A stretch of DNA of 64,000 bases from Engraulis encrasicolus (lineage: Eukaryota > Chordata > Actinopteri > Clupeiformes > Engraulidae). The translations under genes were made by a program, and so were the position numbers. The notes beneath the pieces are model-generated. The model saw only the letters and a program-made list of their open reading frames with translations. It was not told the DNA's origin and did not search any database. Below are positions 44,396-57,530 of the stretch, one piece after another (positions within the stretch are counted from its first letter, which is position 1; the number at the start of each line of letters is the position of its first letter). The stretch spans positions 45,988,828 to 46,052,827 of the forward strand of contig NC_085868.1 in NCBI RefSeq assembly GCF_034702125.1, given 5' to 3'.

Positions 44396-45634
44396 ATGTA
44401 GCCTATAATCATGTGCTGAGTCATTTCAATAGTCTCTCCCAGCAAACAACATGGGCTATATAAAAGTGCTATATAAACCATAATTAATCGTGGGTTTGGT
44501 ATAAAGTGGTAAAAATGTTTGGTTTTTCACCTAGGGCACATCTTGACATTTCTATCACCTCAGTTCAGATGCCTAATGTATGACAGCTCAATAATTCACT
44601 CATTCACATACTTATTAATTTGCTACTCTACTTAGGCTATACATACTCTCATTTCCTACTTAACAGTAAATGGTTGAAAGCTATCGTAAAGATGTTTGAT
44701 ATGGAACTACAATATTGTATGCTGTCTGTGTTGTCTTTGGTCCTGGATGTGCATTTCATAGTTCTGAAGTAAATATGGGAGGATGCTGCCTTGGTTGTTT
44801 TGGTTCTACAGTTGAATTAGACCCCAGGGAGCAATGGATGATGTAGTCTGTAATCCAAAAGTTGTTTATCGCTCATCTTCATGAATTCATCAGTGATTTA
44901 TGGGTAGTGTCATGAATTGTTAACGTTACGTAAGCACTGTGTTTTGGCACAGGGTTTACATGCTTTTCTTCCCTTGTGTTTTTATCTCGAATACACATTT
45001 TTACTACATGACACAAGACTCAAAGTTTGTAATGTGATAATGGATTCGGGGTGGTACTCCTCTGGTAAGTCATGAAAATTTTATCAGGGAATAATTAAGA
45101 TGTACATTTTGAAGATAATTTTACTGTTTTAAAGGGTTTCATTGTCCTCTTTCAACTTCTGTTCATGATTGCATCTGGCCCTTGTTAGAATAAGCAGAGT
45201 ATCAATACAAAATCAGAAGGTGATTTTTCAGCACAAATGTCAACATCATCATTTGCAGCCAAGGTGGTGCTCCAGCTGAAACAATCAAACCCAGACTCGG
45301 GAGTGATGATATTTAGAAACAAATTGAACTTGCAATCGTCTGTTCAAATAGGGAAAAGACCAGAGAAAAACAAATGGATTCTCCTCAAGAATTAATTGAC
45401 CTGCAAGACCAGAAAGAGAAGTCAATATCTTTTTGTTGCTGCACCCCATGTTGATTGAAAATGTGAAGCTCCCCAAATGAGTCTGAAATGTCAACACTTG
45501 AGAAGACAGAGCATCATGTCAGCTCACTCTTCTTCCCAATATGTGAGGTAAAAAAAACATACATAAGGAAGTAGTTTGAAAAAAAAATGTTGAAAGATTT
45601 CATATTCAGATTTACTGGAAATCCATTGTTTCAT
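44396..45634. other. No gene seen
   Basis: Intergenic sequence without recognisable features. Confidence 0.45.
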
Positions 45635-47470
45635 TAGCCTGACAAGCCAGACTAAATGTGAGATTTAAGGATCGACCGATATATCGGGCCGATATTTGCG
45701 TTTATTAAGTGTATCGGTATCGGCCGATACGCAGGCGGTTTTGGCCGATACGCCCACCCCGAGATTTTGACAACAGACGGGCAGCTCTGTGTTGCTGGCA
45801 GACCCGCAATGCGCGCTGCCGCGTCACCTCCCCCTCTCATTGAGTACAGTAAACAGCCTTGCAGGCTGCCACAAAGTTGTAGACTTTCAGACGCATAATA
45901 TTTTAATGTGGACACTGAATGACATGGCTTGTGCATGTAATAGGCCTAAAGGGAGAATGTTTCAGCTCCATCCATTTTCTGTACTGATTTTAATTCCCTG
46001 GTTCATTGTCCAGTCAATAATCACCACCATTCGCCATCCTATACCTACCGTTGTAACTGTCTACCGGCATATGTTTCAGTGTCTAATTTCCACAGCCTTT
46101 CAAAATGCGCATTTCATACCGTCATTCATTCATCAACTTAAATCTGTTTTAGCGACATCTAATAGGCCTAGGTAGCAAACACCACTTGCAAACTGGCTTA
46201 ATTAAAATATTGTAAACCATTTCTGTAGCATTTAACCAACCAACGTTGGTTAACTAGCCTACATGTTTTTATTTCCCTGGTTCATTGTTCGGTCATTTAT
46301 CACCCCCAGTTGCCATAACCCTTACCTAGTGTAGCGTTGTAACGAGTGCCTTCCAGCATGTTTCAGTGTACATTTCCACCGCGATTCAAAACGCGCATTT
46401 CGTAGCGTCATTCATTTATCAACTTCCATCTGTTTAGCGATCTCCAATGAGTAACAAACATCACTTGCAAACTGGCTATTTCAATTCATAGAAGTTTATT
46501 TGGTTAGAAATACTGTGTAGAACAATTCTGTAACATTTCACTGACCAGGTCACCGGCATGCTGCCACTTCCTTGTTCAGCAACAAGTGAATGTTCCAATC
46601 TGTGTAAAATAGAGTGGTGTGCGCCGTTTGGCGGACCAAACCATTTAGAAAAGGGGTGTTTTTACTGGTGGGATTATTTGTATTTTATAATATGAAAATA
46701 AGAACATGGTTTTACTTGTCTATGTGTTTTGTTTGCATTTCTTTGGTTTGTTATTCTGGGCTTTTGTTTGTTAGTTGATTTGATTTGTTTTGTGAAAGGC
46801 CCTACACCTATACAGGTGAAAACATAGGCATTATTTAAACCCATAATAATCTTGGGGTCATCCCCAACATTTTTCAAATTTACAGGCAAGCTCTATGCTA
46901 TTGTACCACTGTCAAGCCACAGTCCTTTGAATTTTTAATGCCTTAGGCCTATGTACATGACAGTTATTTTCCTGTTATTCATGTTATGGTGTGATGAAAA
47001 GGTGATGGGATAGGATTTTTTTTTTTTAAATGATACAGTACTGATTTTTGTCATTTTTAACACTTTTTAACAATATCGGCATCGGCGTATCGGGTATCGG
47101 AAATCGGGTATCGGCCAAGGGTGATGGAAAAAATATCGGTATCGCATCGGCCATTAAAAAACCTGTATCGGTCGACCCCTAGTGAGATTAAATGTGAATA
47201 TTTAGTCTGGCCCCGATGAATGACACATCGGAAGATTGTTGATGGAAACAACCAGTTGTTTTTCAAACTGTGTCTGTGCCTATTGGCCAACACTTTGCCG
47301 TCACTCCCTCAAAACCCTTTCCACTTTGCATCCAAAGATTCTAATCAAATCAAAACAACTCTCCTGCATTGTAATTGGTCAGCCAGATTCAGGGCATTGT
47401 CCGAGGCTAGACCCACTTGCAGGCAAAAATAATTTTGGCCGCTGGCGGGTGGGGCTAGATTACTAGGCTA
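45635..47470. mobile_element. Outer MITE D, split by a hAT element
   Basis: Starts tagcctgacaagccagac and ends ctagattactaggcta, flanked by ttgtttcat on both sides (45626-45634, 47471-47479). Without the inner element it is about 310 bases. Confidence 0.8.
45666..47181. mobile_element. hAT-type element with cgatatcgg-rich ends, exact 8-bp TSD
   Basis: 1,516 bases starting taaggatcgaccgatatatc and ending tatcggtcgacccctagt minus the flank; the identical 8-mer gtgagatt stands at 45658-45665 and 47182-47189. Subterminal zones are dense in tatcgg/ccgata. Two internal blocks (45990-46180 and 46270-46470) are imperfect repeats of each other (ttccctggttcattgt, catcacttgcaaactggct). No transposase is recognised. 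Confidence 0.92.
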
Positions 47471-47489
47471 TTGTTTCATGCCTTTTTAA

Positions 47490-49078
47490 CGAGCTAGAAC
47501 ACAGACCACCAAAACTGGAACCCCCCCCCGAGAAACTCTCCATTGACACAGGCCCCAGGGAGCTATAGGGGCCAACAAGATACAGTAAGTGACATATACT
47601 GTATCAGGTGCTTAAATGAATAGCTGTCATTGCCTCACTACGAAAGTAGCTATAAGAAATACCCACCTGTAACAAAATCTGGAATGCCAACACTAATGAT
47701 GCTTAATGAGTACAAGTAGCCATCTTTCGCTACAACATGGTCTGTGCTTCCATAGGGTATTCATATGAATGTGTGCACTTACATACATAAACATCGCAAA
47801 CTGTGTATACAGCATAAGGTAGGTGTGGGCATTGAAAAAGTATGTAGGCCTATATAGGATATACATTTCACACTATATAGTCTTATAGTCCTATATTGTC
47901 TGTCTAATGCCATCTTATGAATAAATAGTTCAATTGGCATGACTGAGCAGCATTTTTTGTTGTTGTATAGGAGACTGCATCGTGCTCTCTTGCTCTCGTG
48001 CCTCACATAGAGCTCAAGTGCTGTACTGGCAAACGCCACCGTCAGCCCTGCCTGCTTCAGGAGTAAAGCTGTTTAGAGCAGTTGGGATCAAAGAAAGGTG
48101 TTCTGACACATGCAATTGAGCATCAGACGCTCCCTCACAGGGGGCTTTGAAGATGCTGTACTGAATATGTCATCTCGACATGCCATCGCCATCAAAACGG
48201 CTTATGTACTAGCAATTTGTTCCCAGCATGCAACAAGTGCGTGCAACGTACCAGATCTAAAAAATAAAAAAAAAAGACACCCACCCCACCTCACAAACAT
48301 TCCATGTCTGGGTAGACCTCCCCACATCATATTCCTCTGTCCTGGAAAATGTGTGTGTTTTATTATTCACAGACATTATTTAATTTTGTGCCATTTGGGC
48401 TTTTGATTGTCTGGATCGTCTCACATTTACGTCACAGCATATTTAATTCAGTATCTTTCCAAAGCTTAGGAGACCTGCAGGAAATGCACAGCTGTGATAA
48501 ATGGTTTTGGTTGCTGCATTGTGTCCCAGAATGTGGCAATATGTAGACCATTTGTTATCCAAGCTGTGTGTCTTTTCTCTCCCATTAACAGCTGTAGGCT
48601 ACTTCAAAGACAAGCGTGTCATTTATTCTCAACAAAAAGCATCAGAAAACACAAAATCATGGGGCATTTTGTTTACATTTGTCAAACTGATTTTAAAGCT
48701 GTTGCCTTTTGTATGTCTTTCAAAGTCTCATATTTGTGCTTGGCTACTATGGGTCCTCTAATGCATTCATAAATACACTCAGACCTAGTCCACTAGTGAA
48801 ACAAAACAAACCGGGCAATTTACATGTTGATGTCCAATGCAGCAATGGACAACACAGTGAAGGCTATGAATGAAGCCAATTCTTTCAGCACATACCTAAA
48901 TACTCTCACACGTATTCCACGAGATGAAGACAAGAGACTAAAAGGCCAATGTCTTGATAACATACATACAAACACACTGTATGTGCACACGCAGGCAAAG
49001 ACACACGGACCAGTGAAAATGCACACCCTGTAGATGCTGAAGGTCCATGACCATCCAGTGCTGGGGTATTGAAAAATC
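47490..49078. other. No gene seen
   Basis: Intergenic; an A run at 48263-48277. No supported gene. Confidence 0.45.
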
Positions 49079-49439
49079 GGTAACACTTTATAATAATGTT
49101 CTTTAGTAAAGACTCAGTAAATAATTAACTAATGATGAATAAAACATTAACAAATGTTTTTATTATTAACTAAGTTTTATTAATGCTTTATAAAATATCT
49201 ACAAATGATATATTCAAGATTTTACACACCTTATAACAGAGTATTTTATTCATTTACAAGCAACTTGTAAATGTTTGATAAATATAAAATATTAACATAG
49301 CATTTCCTAGTCATTTATATGCATTTGTTTACATTTCCTAGTCATTTACAAACGTTTGTTAATGTTTTGTTCATCAATAGTTAATTATTTATTAAGTCTT
49401 TATAATGTTTTTTTGCATCCATTATTCTAAAGTGTTACC
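49079..49439. mobile_element. hAT-like MITE (ggtaacacttta ends)
   Basis: 361 bases with ends ggtaacactttataataatg and its diverged complement ending tctaaagtgttacc. Flanks gaaaaatc and taaaantc agree at 6 of 7 readable bases. Same terminal motif as 33894-34179. The one ambiguous base of the window (n, 49445) is in the right flank. Confidence 0.8.
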
Positions 49440-49445
49440 TAAAAN

Positions 49446-50523
49446 TCCCCTCTCCACATTAATTTAGAACTAGCAGGAATACAATCCATGCCCTGCGGCA
49501 GACCCGCCTGCACCACACAGCAGCCACAGCTACTTTATTTAAGACTCCACAAGCTCAGTGTGGAGAGAAGCAATGACTGACTCACTGACTGCACTCACAG
49601 TCATCCCATCAAAGATCAAATGGCATGCACTCCTTCAAAAGCAATACAAGTTTAGGTTGTTTACCACTCTATCAGCTATTTCACAACAAAGACAAGACAG
49701 AGCTACTTCTGCCCATACTCCTTGTGTATTGAGCAGTCTCATTGATGGACAGGCTATGTTTATGTACAGAATGACACTGTTAATCAATTTGCTGTCATTT
49801 ATGGTGTCATACACTCACAAATGGTATGTAATCATCAGTCAATATTGTGCATAAGCTACGTACAGAAGGTTGGATATGTTTGACCCACAACCAGTTAATA
49901 AACAGAGATTCTAAATTCTCACCTCCTCTAGAGTTCAACCATTGATCTGCATACTTATGTACAGCGAACTTCCGCAGAGCGGCAAAAGAGCAAGTGTTTC
50001 ATCACATCAACCACGCTGACATACAGTAAACACAACCTTTGGCTGTGTGCCTGTGTCTGTGTGCGTGCATGCATGTGTGCATGCGTAAGCATGTGCGTGT
50101 GTGTGTGTGTGAGTATAATTCAGATACGCTGTGTTTCTAATTTTACCCATGGCTAACTGAGCTGCACTCCAGTAATCACATTATATTGCTTTTTTATAAT
50201 GGATTCGATCTTCTGGGTGTAAGTACAGTCTAAAATTCACATCACCGCCTACTGCTCTCTGAAACTATTTATTACATTCGTCCCGCACACCATATCTGTT
50301 GGGATGTTCAGTTCAGATTCGTCAGATCACTGGCACATCAAAAACAATACATGACAAACCTTAAAATGACACGAGACACAGCCACATAAGCATGCGCTCC
50401 ATAATAGCCACTTTAACACCATTCAGACGTAATACTCTTGGCATGACGGTATGCATATCCACACCGCAGTTTGAACATAATCCAAAGCTATGATGAAAGT
50501 GAAAGCTGTGAAGTGAAAGCCCA
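49446..50523. other. No gene seen
   Basis: Intergenic, with a GT-rich patch (50050-50112). Confidence 0.45.
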
Positions 50524-50816
50524 TTGGGAAACTCCAACTCCCATTGGCATTGTGACACAGCACACCACAGCACACAAGTGAACACTGCACACAACGAAAT
50601 TGCATGCATGCCTCACCCGTGCAAGGGGGCAGCCCTCAATGGCGCCCCTAGGGAGCAGTACGGCGGGTCGGTACCATGCTCAGGGTACCTCACTCATGAA
50701 GGAGGATGGGGGAGAGCACTGGCTGATTATTCCCCCCACCAACCTGGCGGGTCGGGAGCTGAACCGGCAATCTTGGGGCTACAAGTCTGACGCCCTAACC
50801 GCTTACCCATGACTGC
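50524..50816 (-). mobile_element. tRNA-derived SINE, copy 1
   Basis: On the minus strand the head reads gggtaagcggttagggcg (A box) and gccggttcagctcccga (B box), then a body rich in cctcctcc and ggtaccctgagcatggtacc. It is closely related to 53318-53604. Confidence 0.85.
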
Positions 50817-50889
50817 CCTTATTACCTACTTCCTATTATGACGGGTAAGTGGAAACCAATATGACAGGGAAGTCTGGACACTTCAAACA

Positions 50890-51250
50890 TCTCACGTAAC
50901 AAAGTCAAAGAAAGCGAGAGAGAGCGAGAGAGACAGAGAACTCAATAAGTCGTGACAGCTTTAATACAATGCAATCCTAACAATGCTTGAGGAGGACGTT
51001 CCCTCTCTCACCATTACAGCCTTCGAATTTAATCAGAGAAAATTAACTTATTGTGTGAAGTGGACAGTGAAGACATGTGGCAAGAGGCACCATCATGAGG
51101 AGTGGATATGAGCCAAAAGCCAAGCGGTGTTAATAGTACTGGTGGTAGTGAGCACAGGGGCGTAGCAGCACATTTTGGGCCCTATGTACAATCAGCTCCA
51201 ATGAACCCCCCCAGCCTTATATCTTCATGAATGTGACTGTGTGTGGGACC
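50890..51250. other. No gene seen
   Basis: Short GAGA patch at 50910-50937 and a fragment near 51160-51210 (gggccctatgtacaa) like the one at 32200. Nothing coding. Confidence 0.45.
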
Positions 51251-51252
51251 CT

Positions 51253-51407
51253 AGTGTCCTTCCAAGTGTATCAGCCTAATTAGTCAAGCCCAGTGATTGG
51301 ATACTTTTTGGGGAACTCTACAGAATATCCAATCACTGGGTGTGACTAATAAAGAGTATCCAATCACTGGGCCTGGCTAATTAGGCTGATACACTTGGAA
51401 GGACACT
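51253..51407. repeat. Palindromic MITE, 52-bp arms
   Basis: Arms 51253-51304 and 51356-51407 are reverse complements with two mismatches. The 51-base loop contains a further copy of the atccaatcactggg block (51326-51341), so the right arm is partly tandem. Confidence 0.9.
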
Positions 51408-51414
51408 GGCCTAC

Positions 51415-53201
51415 ACTGTAAAACCTTATAAGTTGAGTTTACTTACAAAAACCCAGAAAAGTGGTTGCCCTAGAAAAACTAAGTAATTATGAATGATTAA
51501 ACTTACAATCTTTTGTGACCTCAACTGTTGTATATACTCATTATATGTAAAAGTTTAAGTTAAATGTACTTAAGTCCAAATTGATTAAACCTACCATCTT
51601 CCACAGTAGTAACTGTTATCTATAGTTATTGTATGCAAAATTCCCAGTTTAATGTACTAAATTCCCAGTCGATTAAACTTACCATCATTCGTAAGATTAA
51701 CTGTAATGAATTATTTTATTTAAAATTTGCAGTTAAATGTATTAAATTTTAAGTTGATCAAACTGAAAGTCTTCTGTAATATCAAATGTTTCGTATAGTT
51801 ATTTCACATAAAATATGAAGTTACATTCACAAAATTGTAACCAATTAGCTAGATAAGTACACAGTAAAAAATATTCCCGTGATGTCACAGGGAATTACTG
51901 GCTACTAATTGCATTCATTTCACAGTAGTTTACTGTGGCCATCCTCACAGTTTACTGTGATCTTCTCAAAGTAGTTTACTGTGGCCACACCACAGTTAGT
52001 TACTGTCACCCTACCCACACTACCATGATCCCGCCCCTCCATTCATCACCACAAAAGAGGTAGCTACCATGTTATTGTGGCACCTCCCATTCCTCACCAT
52101 GACTGAGACAACTGTGGCATGGAACCAGTCCATCACACTGCTCTCTTGTATTAATAGACCAAACTATCCATAACCACTGAGAAATTCAAGTTTCTGCAGT
52201 ATGTGCAATATTATTACCATTTAATTATTGTAATCTCCTGGATGATCGTACATTAACCAGTGTGCATAGAATACTCTAGTTGAGCATAATTAGACAATCC
52301 TGAAATGTCAAGTAAGCAACACACCAAAAAGGATACCTGCTACCACAATACTCACTACCAACTAAATACCTAGCCAGCCAACAAACCAGTCCACCAGCCA
52401 ACCAAAAGAGTCAGTTGTCAGCTAGCCAGCCAAAGAGCCGGCTAACCAACTAACACTCAGTTAGTCAGCCAACTAACCAACAAACAAGTCAGTTGTATGG
52501 CTAGCCAGCTAACAAACCAGCCATACAGTCAACCAAAAGAGTCAGTTAGCCAGCCAACCAGCTGGCCAACAAACAGTCAGTTGGTCGGTCAGTTAGCTCA
52601 CTAACCAACAAGCCGGACAGAGAGCCAGCGAACCAGTCATTTAGGCAAGCAACTCAAGCACTGTGACAGTCTGAGTTTTTATAGAGGTGAAAGTTAACCA
52701 TGTGACCAGAGTAATCAGGCATGTGGCAGCTGCAGGTAGTAATTCAATGAACTTGTAACAGTCCTATGTACTCAAGTGAGGGCAGGTACTAATTGACAGG
52801 TTGATTGGGCACTACCATTGTTCCTGGTTGATGGTAGGCAATGTCAATTATGTCATGCAGCATTTGACCAAAATGTGCAATGGCACTTCACAAGATAGCC
52901 TAATTTTACTAGGTGGCAATATTCTGATTTAAAATTGGATGCTGCAGCGTGGCCATATTGTCAGTTGAAATTTGAAACGATCTGTTAACATGAAACACAC
53001 TGCAGGAATACATTCAACTGCCCACATCTGGGTAGAGGCCAGTTGGTGCAGCCTGAAGAAAAAGAGGCGGGGTCATAACCAAAACTTATGAATTTAATCC
53101 ATTCAACTAAAACATATTCATCTGAACAACTATTTCCTCAAATAAGTTGTCAATACTCAGTATTCTTCAGAAATGTCATCAAACTTCTATTTTTTAGTGC
53201 A
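51415..53201. mobile_element. CACTG-ended (EnSpm/CACTA-like) element, possibly nested
   Basis: Left end cactgtaaaaccttataagt; probable right end ctattttttagtg near 53201. A second end-like sequence cacagtaaaaaatattcccg at 51863 suggests one element inside another. The cagccaacca-type tract at 52365-52640 corresponds in inverted form to the gctggctgactg tract of 27590-29801, and gtcacatggtt-type sequence is shared. No transposase. Confidence 0.5.
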
Positions 53202-53317
53202 TTTTAATTAGTCTTGGTAAGTACATTTGATGTCTGGGTTTAGGTTTTGAGAAAGACCCTATATGTACATGAGCTCCTGGGTGAGCAGATGATGAACTTT
53301 TGAGAGAAAGCAAAACT

Positions 53318-53604
53318 GGGAAACTCCAACTCCCATGGTCATTGTGACAGCACTCCACAGCATACAAGTGTTTGCTGCACACAATGAAATTGCATTTATG
53401 CTTCACCCGTCAAGAAGCAGCCCCCAATGGCACCCCAAGGGAGCAGTGCAGGGGACGGTACCATGCTCAGGGTACCTCAGTCATGGAGGAGGATGGGGGA
53501 GAGCACCGGTTAATTACTCCCCCCACCAACCTGGCAGCTCGGGAGTCGAACTGGAAACCTTTGGGATACAAGTCTGACGCCTTAACCACTTACCGCTTAC
53601 TTGA
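53318..53604 (-). mobile_element. tRNA-derived SINE, copy 2
   Basis: Same family and orientation as 50524-50816 with scattered differences. A box ggtaagtggttaagg and B box tccagttcgactcccga are recognisable on the minus strand. Confidence 0.85.
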
Positions 53605-55807
53605 TATTTAGCTTGATGATTTTGATAGGGTGATGAGGAATGAATTGCTAAACCCAGCCAGCCACTTGCCTTAGACTGGATGAGAGAAAGAGCCTGTGAT
53701 ATAATACAGAAATAGTTTTTGAATTTGTTATTGGTTGTGGTGGACTGTGTGTTTCTGCTGGGGATGCCTTTGTAATTGACTTTGTCAGTGTCAATAAATC
53801 TGTTAGGAGAAATATAGTAACATCTACAGTAAAATCTATTGTTCTGGCCTTTCAAAAAGTAATTTGTGCAGTCTCATATTGAAGTCTCATTGGCCTGGAA
53901 TAGGGATGAAGAAACATTTGAAATGGTTACCTGCCATATGAATCATCAGGCTACAGAAAATTTGACCAAAAGTAAGACAAATGGAATATAAAGTAGAGTG
54001 ATTTAAATCGATGGGATATCGGCATTGGGTGGGTCCAACAATACACAGGCCTTTGGCGATCAAAATATACCTACTATAAAGCAGCATGAGAATTACACAA
54101 ACATTCATACACTCACAATCCTATCCAAAGAGAAAGGGAAATAACTTCCGGTGGCAGTATAATGACGCCAGGTGTCTGCTGTATCTTAATGTTTTGGGTA
54201 CCATGGCCAACTGTGGTTTGGGGTACAGTGCAATATGCAGACTTGTGTCCTCCACTTGTGCTTATGGCCTTGCACCAGGAAATAATATGTCGTGATGACA
54301 TCACTGACAACAGCATTATATTTCAAAATCTCACAAAAACTCATTTGTAAAGTCATTTTTTCATTTCCAAACTGCATGGTGAATGAAGAATAGTCCCCCA
54401 AAAATGATTGTGTCTAGGCTGAATGCTGGTAAACTTGATTGTTTTCTCCATGGAGGCAGGGCCAGGAAGTGGGGCAAGGCCACAAGCACAAGTGGAGAAC
54501 GGGAGTCCGCGTATTGGACAGCAGCCCAGGTGTCCTCCTGTGTGTGGCTGCTTCTCACACAAAATGAGTAATGAGTAACACAGGAACAATCCAACCTCCA
54601 TTTGCCATGCTCCAGTGACACACATCCCAGTCTATTGGCATAGTTTATTGCTGTGCTGCCCGTTTAGCGGGTGTTTAGCAAATTCAGCTCTTGCCACGGT
54701 GTCTTTCAAGGACACGTGTAGGACAGCGGGTTGAGTTTCGAGGGGCGGGCTAACTGTTTCATGAGAATCCAGGGTGGGTTGGTGCCAAGAATCAGAATGT
54801 GTGCTGTCTGCTGCAAAATAATATTCCCAGATCCTTCTTCTTCCCATCAACAACTAGGGCAACACCTACCCTGTGTCAGTCAGACTTAGTAGTTTAGTCA
54901 CCAGAGGGGGGTCACGCGCACCCCCTGTACTTGTTGTCGAAACCTATTTTTTTTAGACTCCTCCATACGTTTAATTTACAATAAGACATGTTAGCATTGC
55001 TGCAAATTCTCCCATGGGTGTTTTTCAGGCGTCATCTTGGAAACTGCAATAGCGATTTACACAATTCTGACATTTGACTATTCACATAACTTTTGAACCA
55101 GACATGGTACAAAGAAAAATGAGACCACTTTTCCATATAAGTATAGCATGGGGAATTGATTGGAAGTGTCAGTAGGTTCATAAAAATATGTTTAGACTAC
55201 TTTCTAAGTGAAAAATAACTCAAATGTATCAAATATTCTAGAAATTCGGACATTTGGAACTAGTGTGTAGAGGGCCAGTGCTATTTTTCATAAGCCTGTC
55301 ATTTAACAAAAACGCATTTAACAAAATCGTGTCCCACATCTCCTCTTTCGTCCTCTCTCGCTCTCTGTCCAAGTCTCTAACCAAAGGCCTTCCTGAATAT
55401 GGAAGGACTTCAGGTGTTTCGACGGAAAGCAGATCAGAGGAACTATCATGGCTTGCTGAGAGGGTTGTCAGAAAACGGACTGCTCAGCTGACACAGACCA
55501 CAAAAAGGGGAGCTTGAGTCTAGCCCACACAGAGGCTGACACTTTCTGGATCAGCAGCACATGTCCCCCGGCCAGAACCGACAGACATGGCGTCAGCTCT
55601 ACGCTCCAGGTCCCGGCCCTCTCTGCAGAGCATGGTTGGTGATTGAGGCTGTGATTTACCGTGACAAACGCTCAGCTAAAAGCCAGTCTAAGCTACCACC
55701 GTGCCACGCTGGTGTCACATCAGAGCCGCGACTCACCAGCTTTCTCCTGTTCCTGCCCCCCAGCTGGTTAAAAACATACTGTACAGATCTGGAAAACTCT
55801 TTCACCC
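53605..55807. other. No gene seen
   Basis: Short overlapping frames only. 54160-54560 has phrases in direct and inverted order (gcacaagtggag, cttgtgc), but no clear element boundary. Confidence 0.45.
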
Positions 55808-55828
55808 AAACACACACACACACACACA

Positions 55829-55907
<79 letters not shown>
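55808..55907 (+). repeat. (CA)n microsatellite
   Basis: About 100 bases with two small interruptions (gtaca near 55830, cata near 55873). Confidence 0.96.
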
Positions 55908-55909
<2 letters not shown>

Positions 55910-55918
55910 CTGCATCCT

Positions 55919-55952
<34 letters not shown>

Positions 55953-55955
55953 GAC

Positions 55956-56028
<73 letters not shown>
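55919..56028 (+). repeat. (GA)n microsatellite with acagac interruption
   Basis: About 110 bases, interrupted by gacagacagagacagagacag at 55943-55964 (short units). Directly follows the CA tract. Confidence 0.96.
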
Positions 56029-56030
<2 letters not shown>

Positions 56031-56824
56031 TGACTGTACACTCTGACATCACTAGACTGCCAGTACCCCAAACTGCCGTCTGCTGGATAAATACCTCCTG
56101 GATAAATACACCCGAGGGATCAAAGCACTGGAAAGCCCACTGCCGCCCCCATGCACCCTTTTAACCTGCAGGGTCTCCAGTCCAGCATAAATGTCAGGGG
56201 TGGATTAGGGCCATTCGGGGTGCCAGGAAAACCCCAGGATGTAATGACACTACGTGGGTGATGACAAGTATTGGCAAAGGACGCGCTCAACTTCTTGGAA
56301 AAACGAAAGTCTTTGGGTGCGAGATAAAAAGCGTACCACGCATTGATGAAGGCTTGTTAGCCGAAACGCGTTTGCTTTTTGGACATGGTGGTAATATAAA
56401 TAAATAATGAGACGCAGTTTGTGAGTGCGGATTTTTCTTCCTTAAACTACATGGGTGATGACAACCTCCCCCCAAGCCCCCTTGTTAAATAAAGACGTGC
56501 CCCCCTCCGTCTCCCGTTCTTTTTTCAGGACAGGTTTTGGCTCTTGGCCCAAGAAGTGCTGGACAGACATGTTGCAAGCATATTGCTAAGAAGCATGGGC
56601 AGAGGGAATTTGTAAATCAGGTCATTGTGGTTATTCAGTAACTGCTAATTGGAATGTGCTACTTAGCTTTGACTTAGGGGAAATATGGATCTATATTAAA
56701 TATAAACGGCCTGACGAAACGTTTGCTGTGTTACTATAATGGTTGCAATGTAGCTGATGTCAGTGGCACATTTTCTGCACAGCATTGTGAATGACTGACA
56801 CAGGTGAATGACACAGTGTCAAAA
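56029..56824. other. No gene; repeat fragment at 56290-56460
   Basis: The fragment has tctttgggtgcgag (also at 21697) and ttagccgaaacgcgtttgc, a dispersed fish repeat. Otherwise nothing. Confidence 0.45.
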
Positions 56825-56840
56825 TATAGATTCCAACATA

Positions 56841-57131
56841 GTATTCATAGATCTGAAACTCCTATGCACAGCCAGGTTCCAGGTGCTGGTGAAGTTCAGT
56901 CTTCAGTAATCCGCAGTAAAAAAAAAAAAAAAAAAAAAAGAGGGATCACCGCACACTGGTGGACTTAGTTTTGCTGCTTTTTATTTAGCTGAAGAACACG
57001 TTTCACCTTGCGCTTCGTCATGTTCAATTTCGGAAATTGAACCTGTCTAAGCGCAAGGCGAAATGCATTGTTCACCTAATTAAAAAGCAGCAATACTAAG
57101 TCCCGGGTGTGCGGTGATCCCTCTTTTTTAC
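56841..57131. mobile_element. Insertion bounded by a 16-bp direct repeat, containing a long inverted repeat
   Basis: tatagattccaacata stands at 56825-56840 and again at 57132-57147. The interval carries an inverted repeat of about 80 bases (56919 onward with an A run, agagggatcaccgcacac, against gtgtgcggtgatccctct at 57108-57125). Origin unclear: a MITE inside a longer duplicated site, or a retroposed copy. Confidence 0.65.
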
Positions 57132-57309
57132 TATAGATTCCAACATATCAGCAAAAAAAAAAATCTGACAATGCCCGAAACAGATTGGGACTTTTCACAT
57201 TTTCCTCCTCGATTGTGACCACAGTTGTTGTCAGGTTTAGCTGACTCTGGTCCAAAGGAGAGTGTGTGAGTTTCCGACAGGACAGGATGCCACCAGCGCA
57301 GAGATCATT

Positions 57310-57530
57310 GATAATACAATACATCCACTGGGCCTCACCAGACTTTACTTCAGCCCATATCAAGCTGTGGTTGCTCAGTTTGTCTTGGACACTAGACGCA
57401 GAGAAGATGAATCTACTATGAGCTGAAATATGTATGATCTAATCTAATCTAATATGCACAGACAATGGCCATTCAAAATGCACTGTTTTATATTAAAAAG
57501 TGGAAATGATGTTCAGATAGGCCTACATTA
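57310..57530 (+). repeat. Direct duplicate, copy 1 of 2
   Basis: Matches 58915-59130, best over tccactgggcctcac and cttcagcccatatcaagctg to gacgcagagaagatgaatct. Confidence 0.8.
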
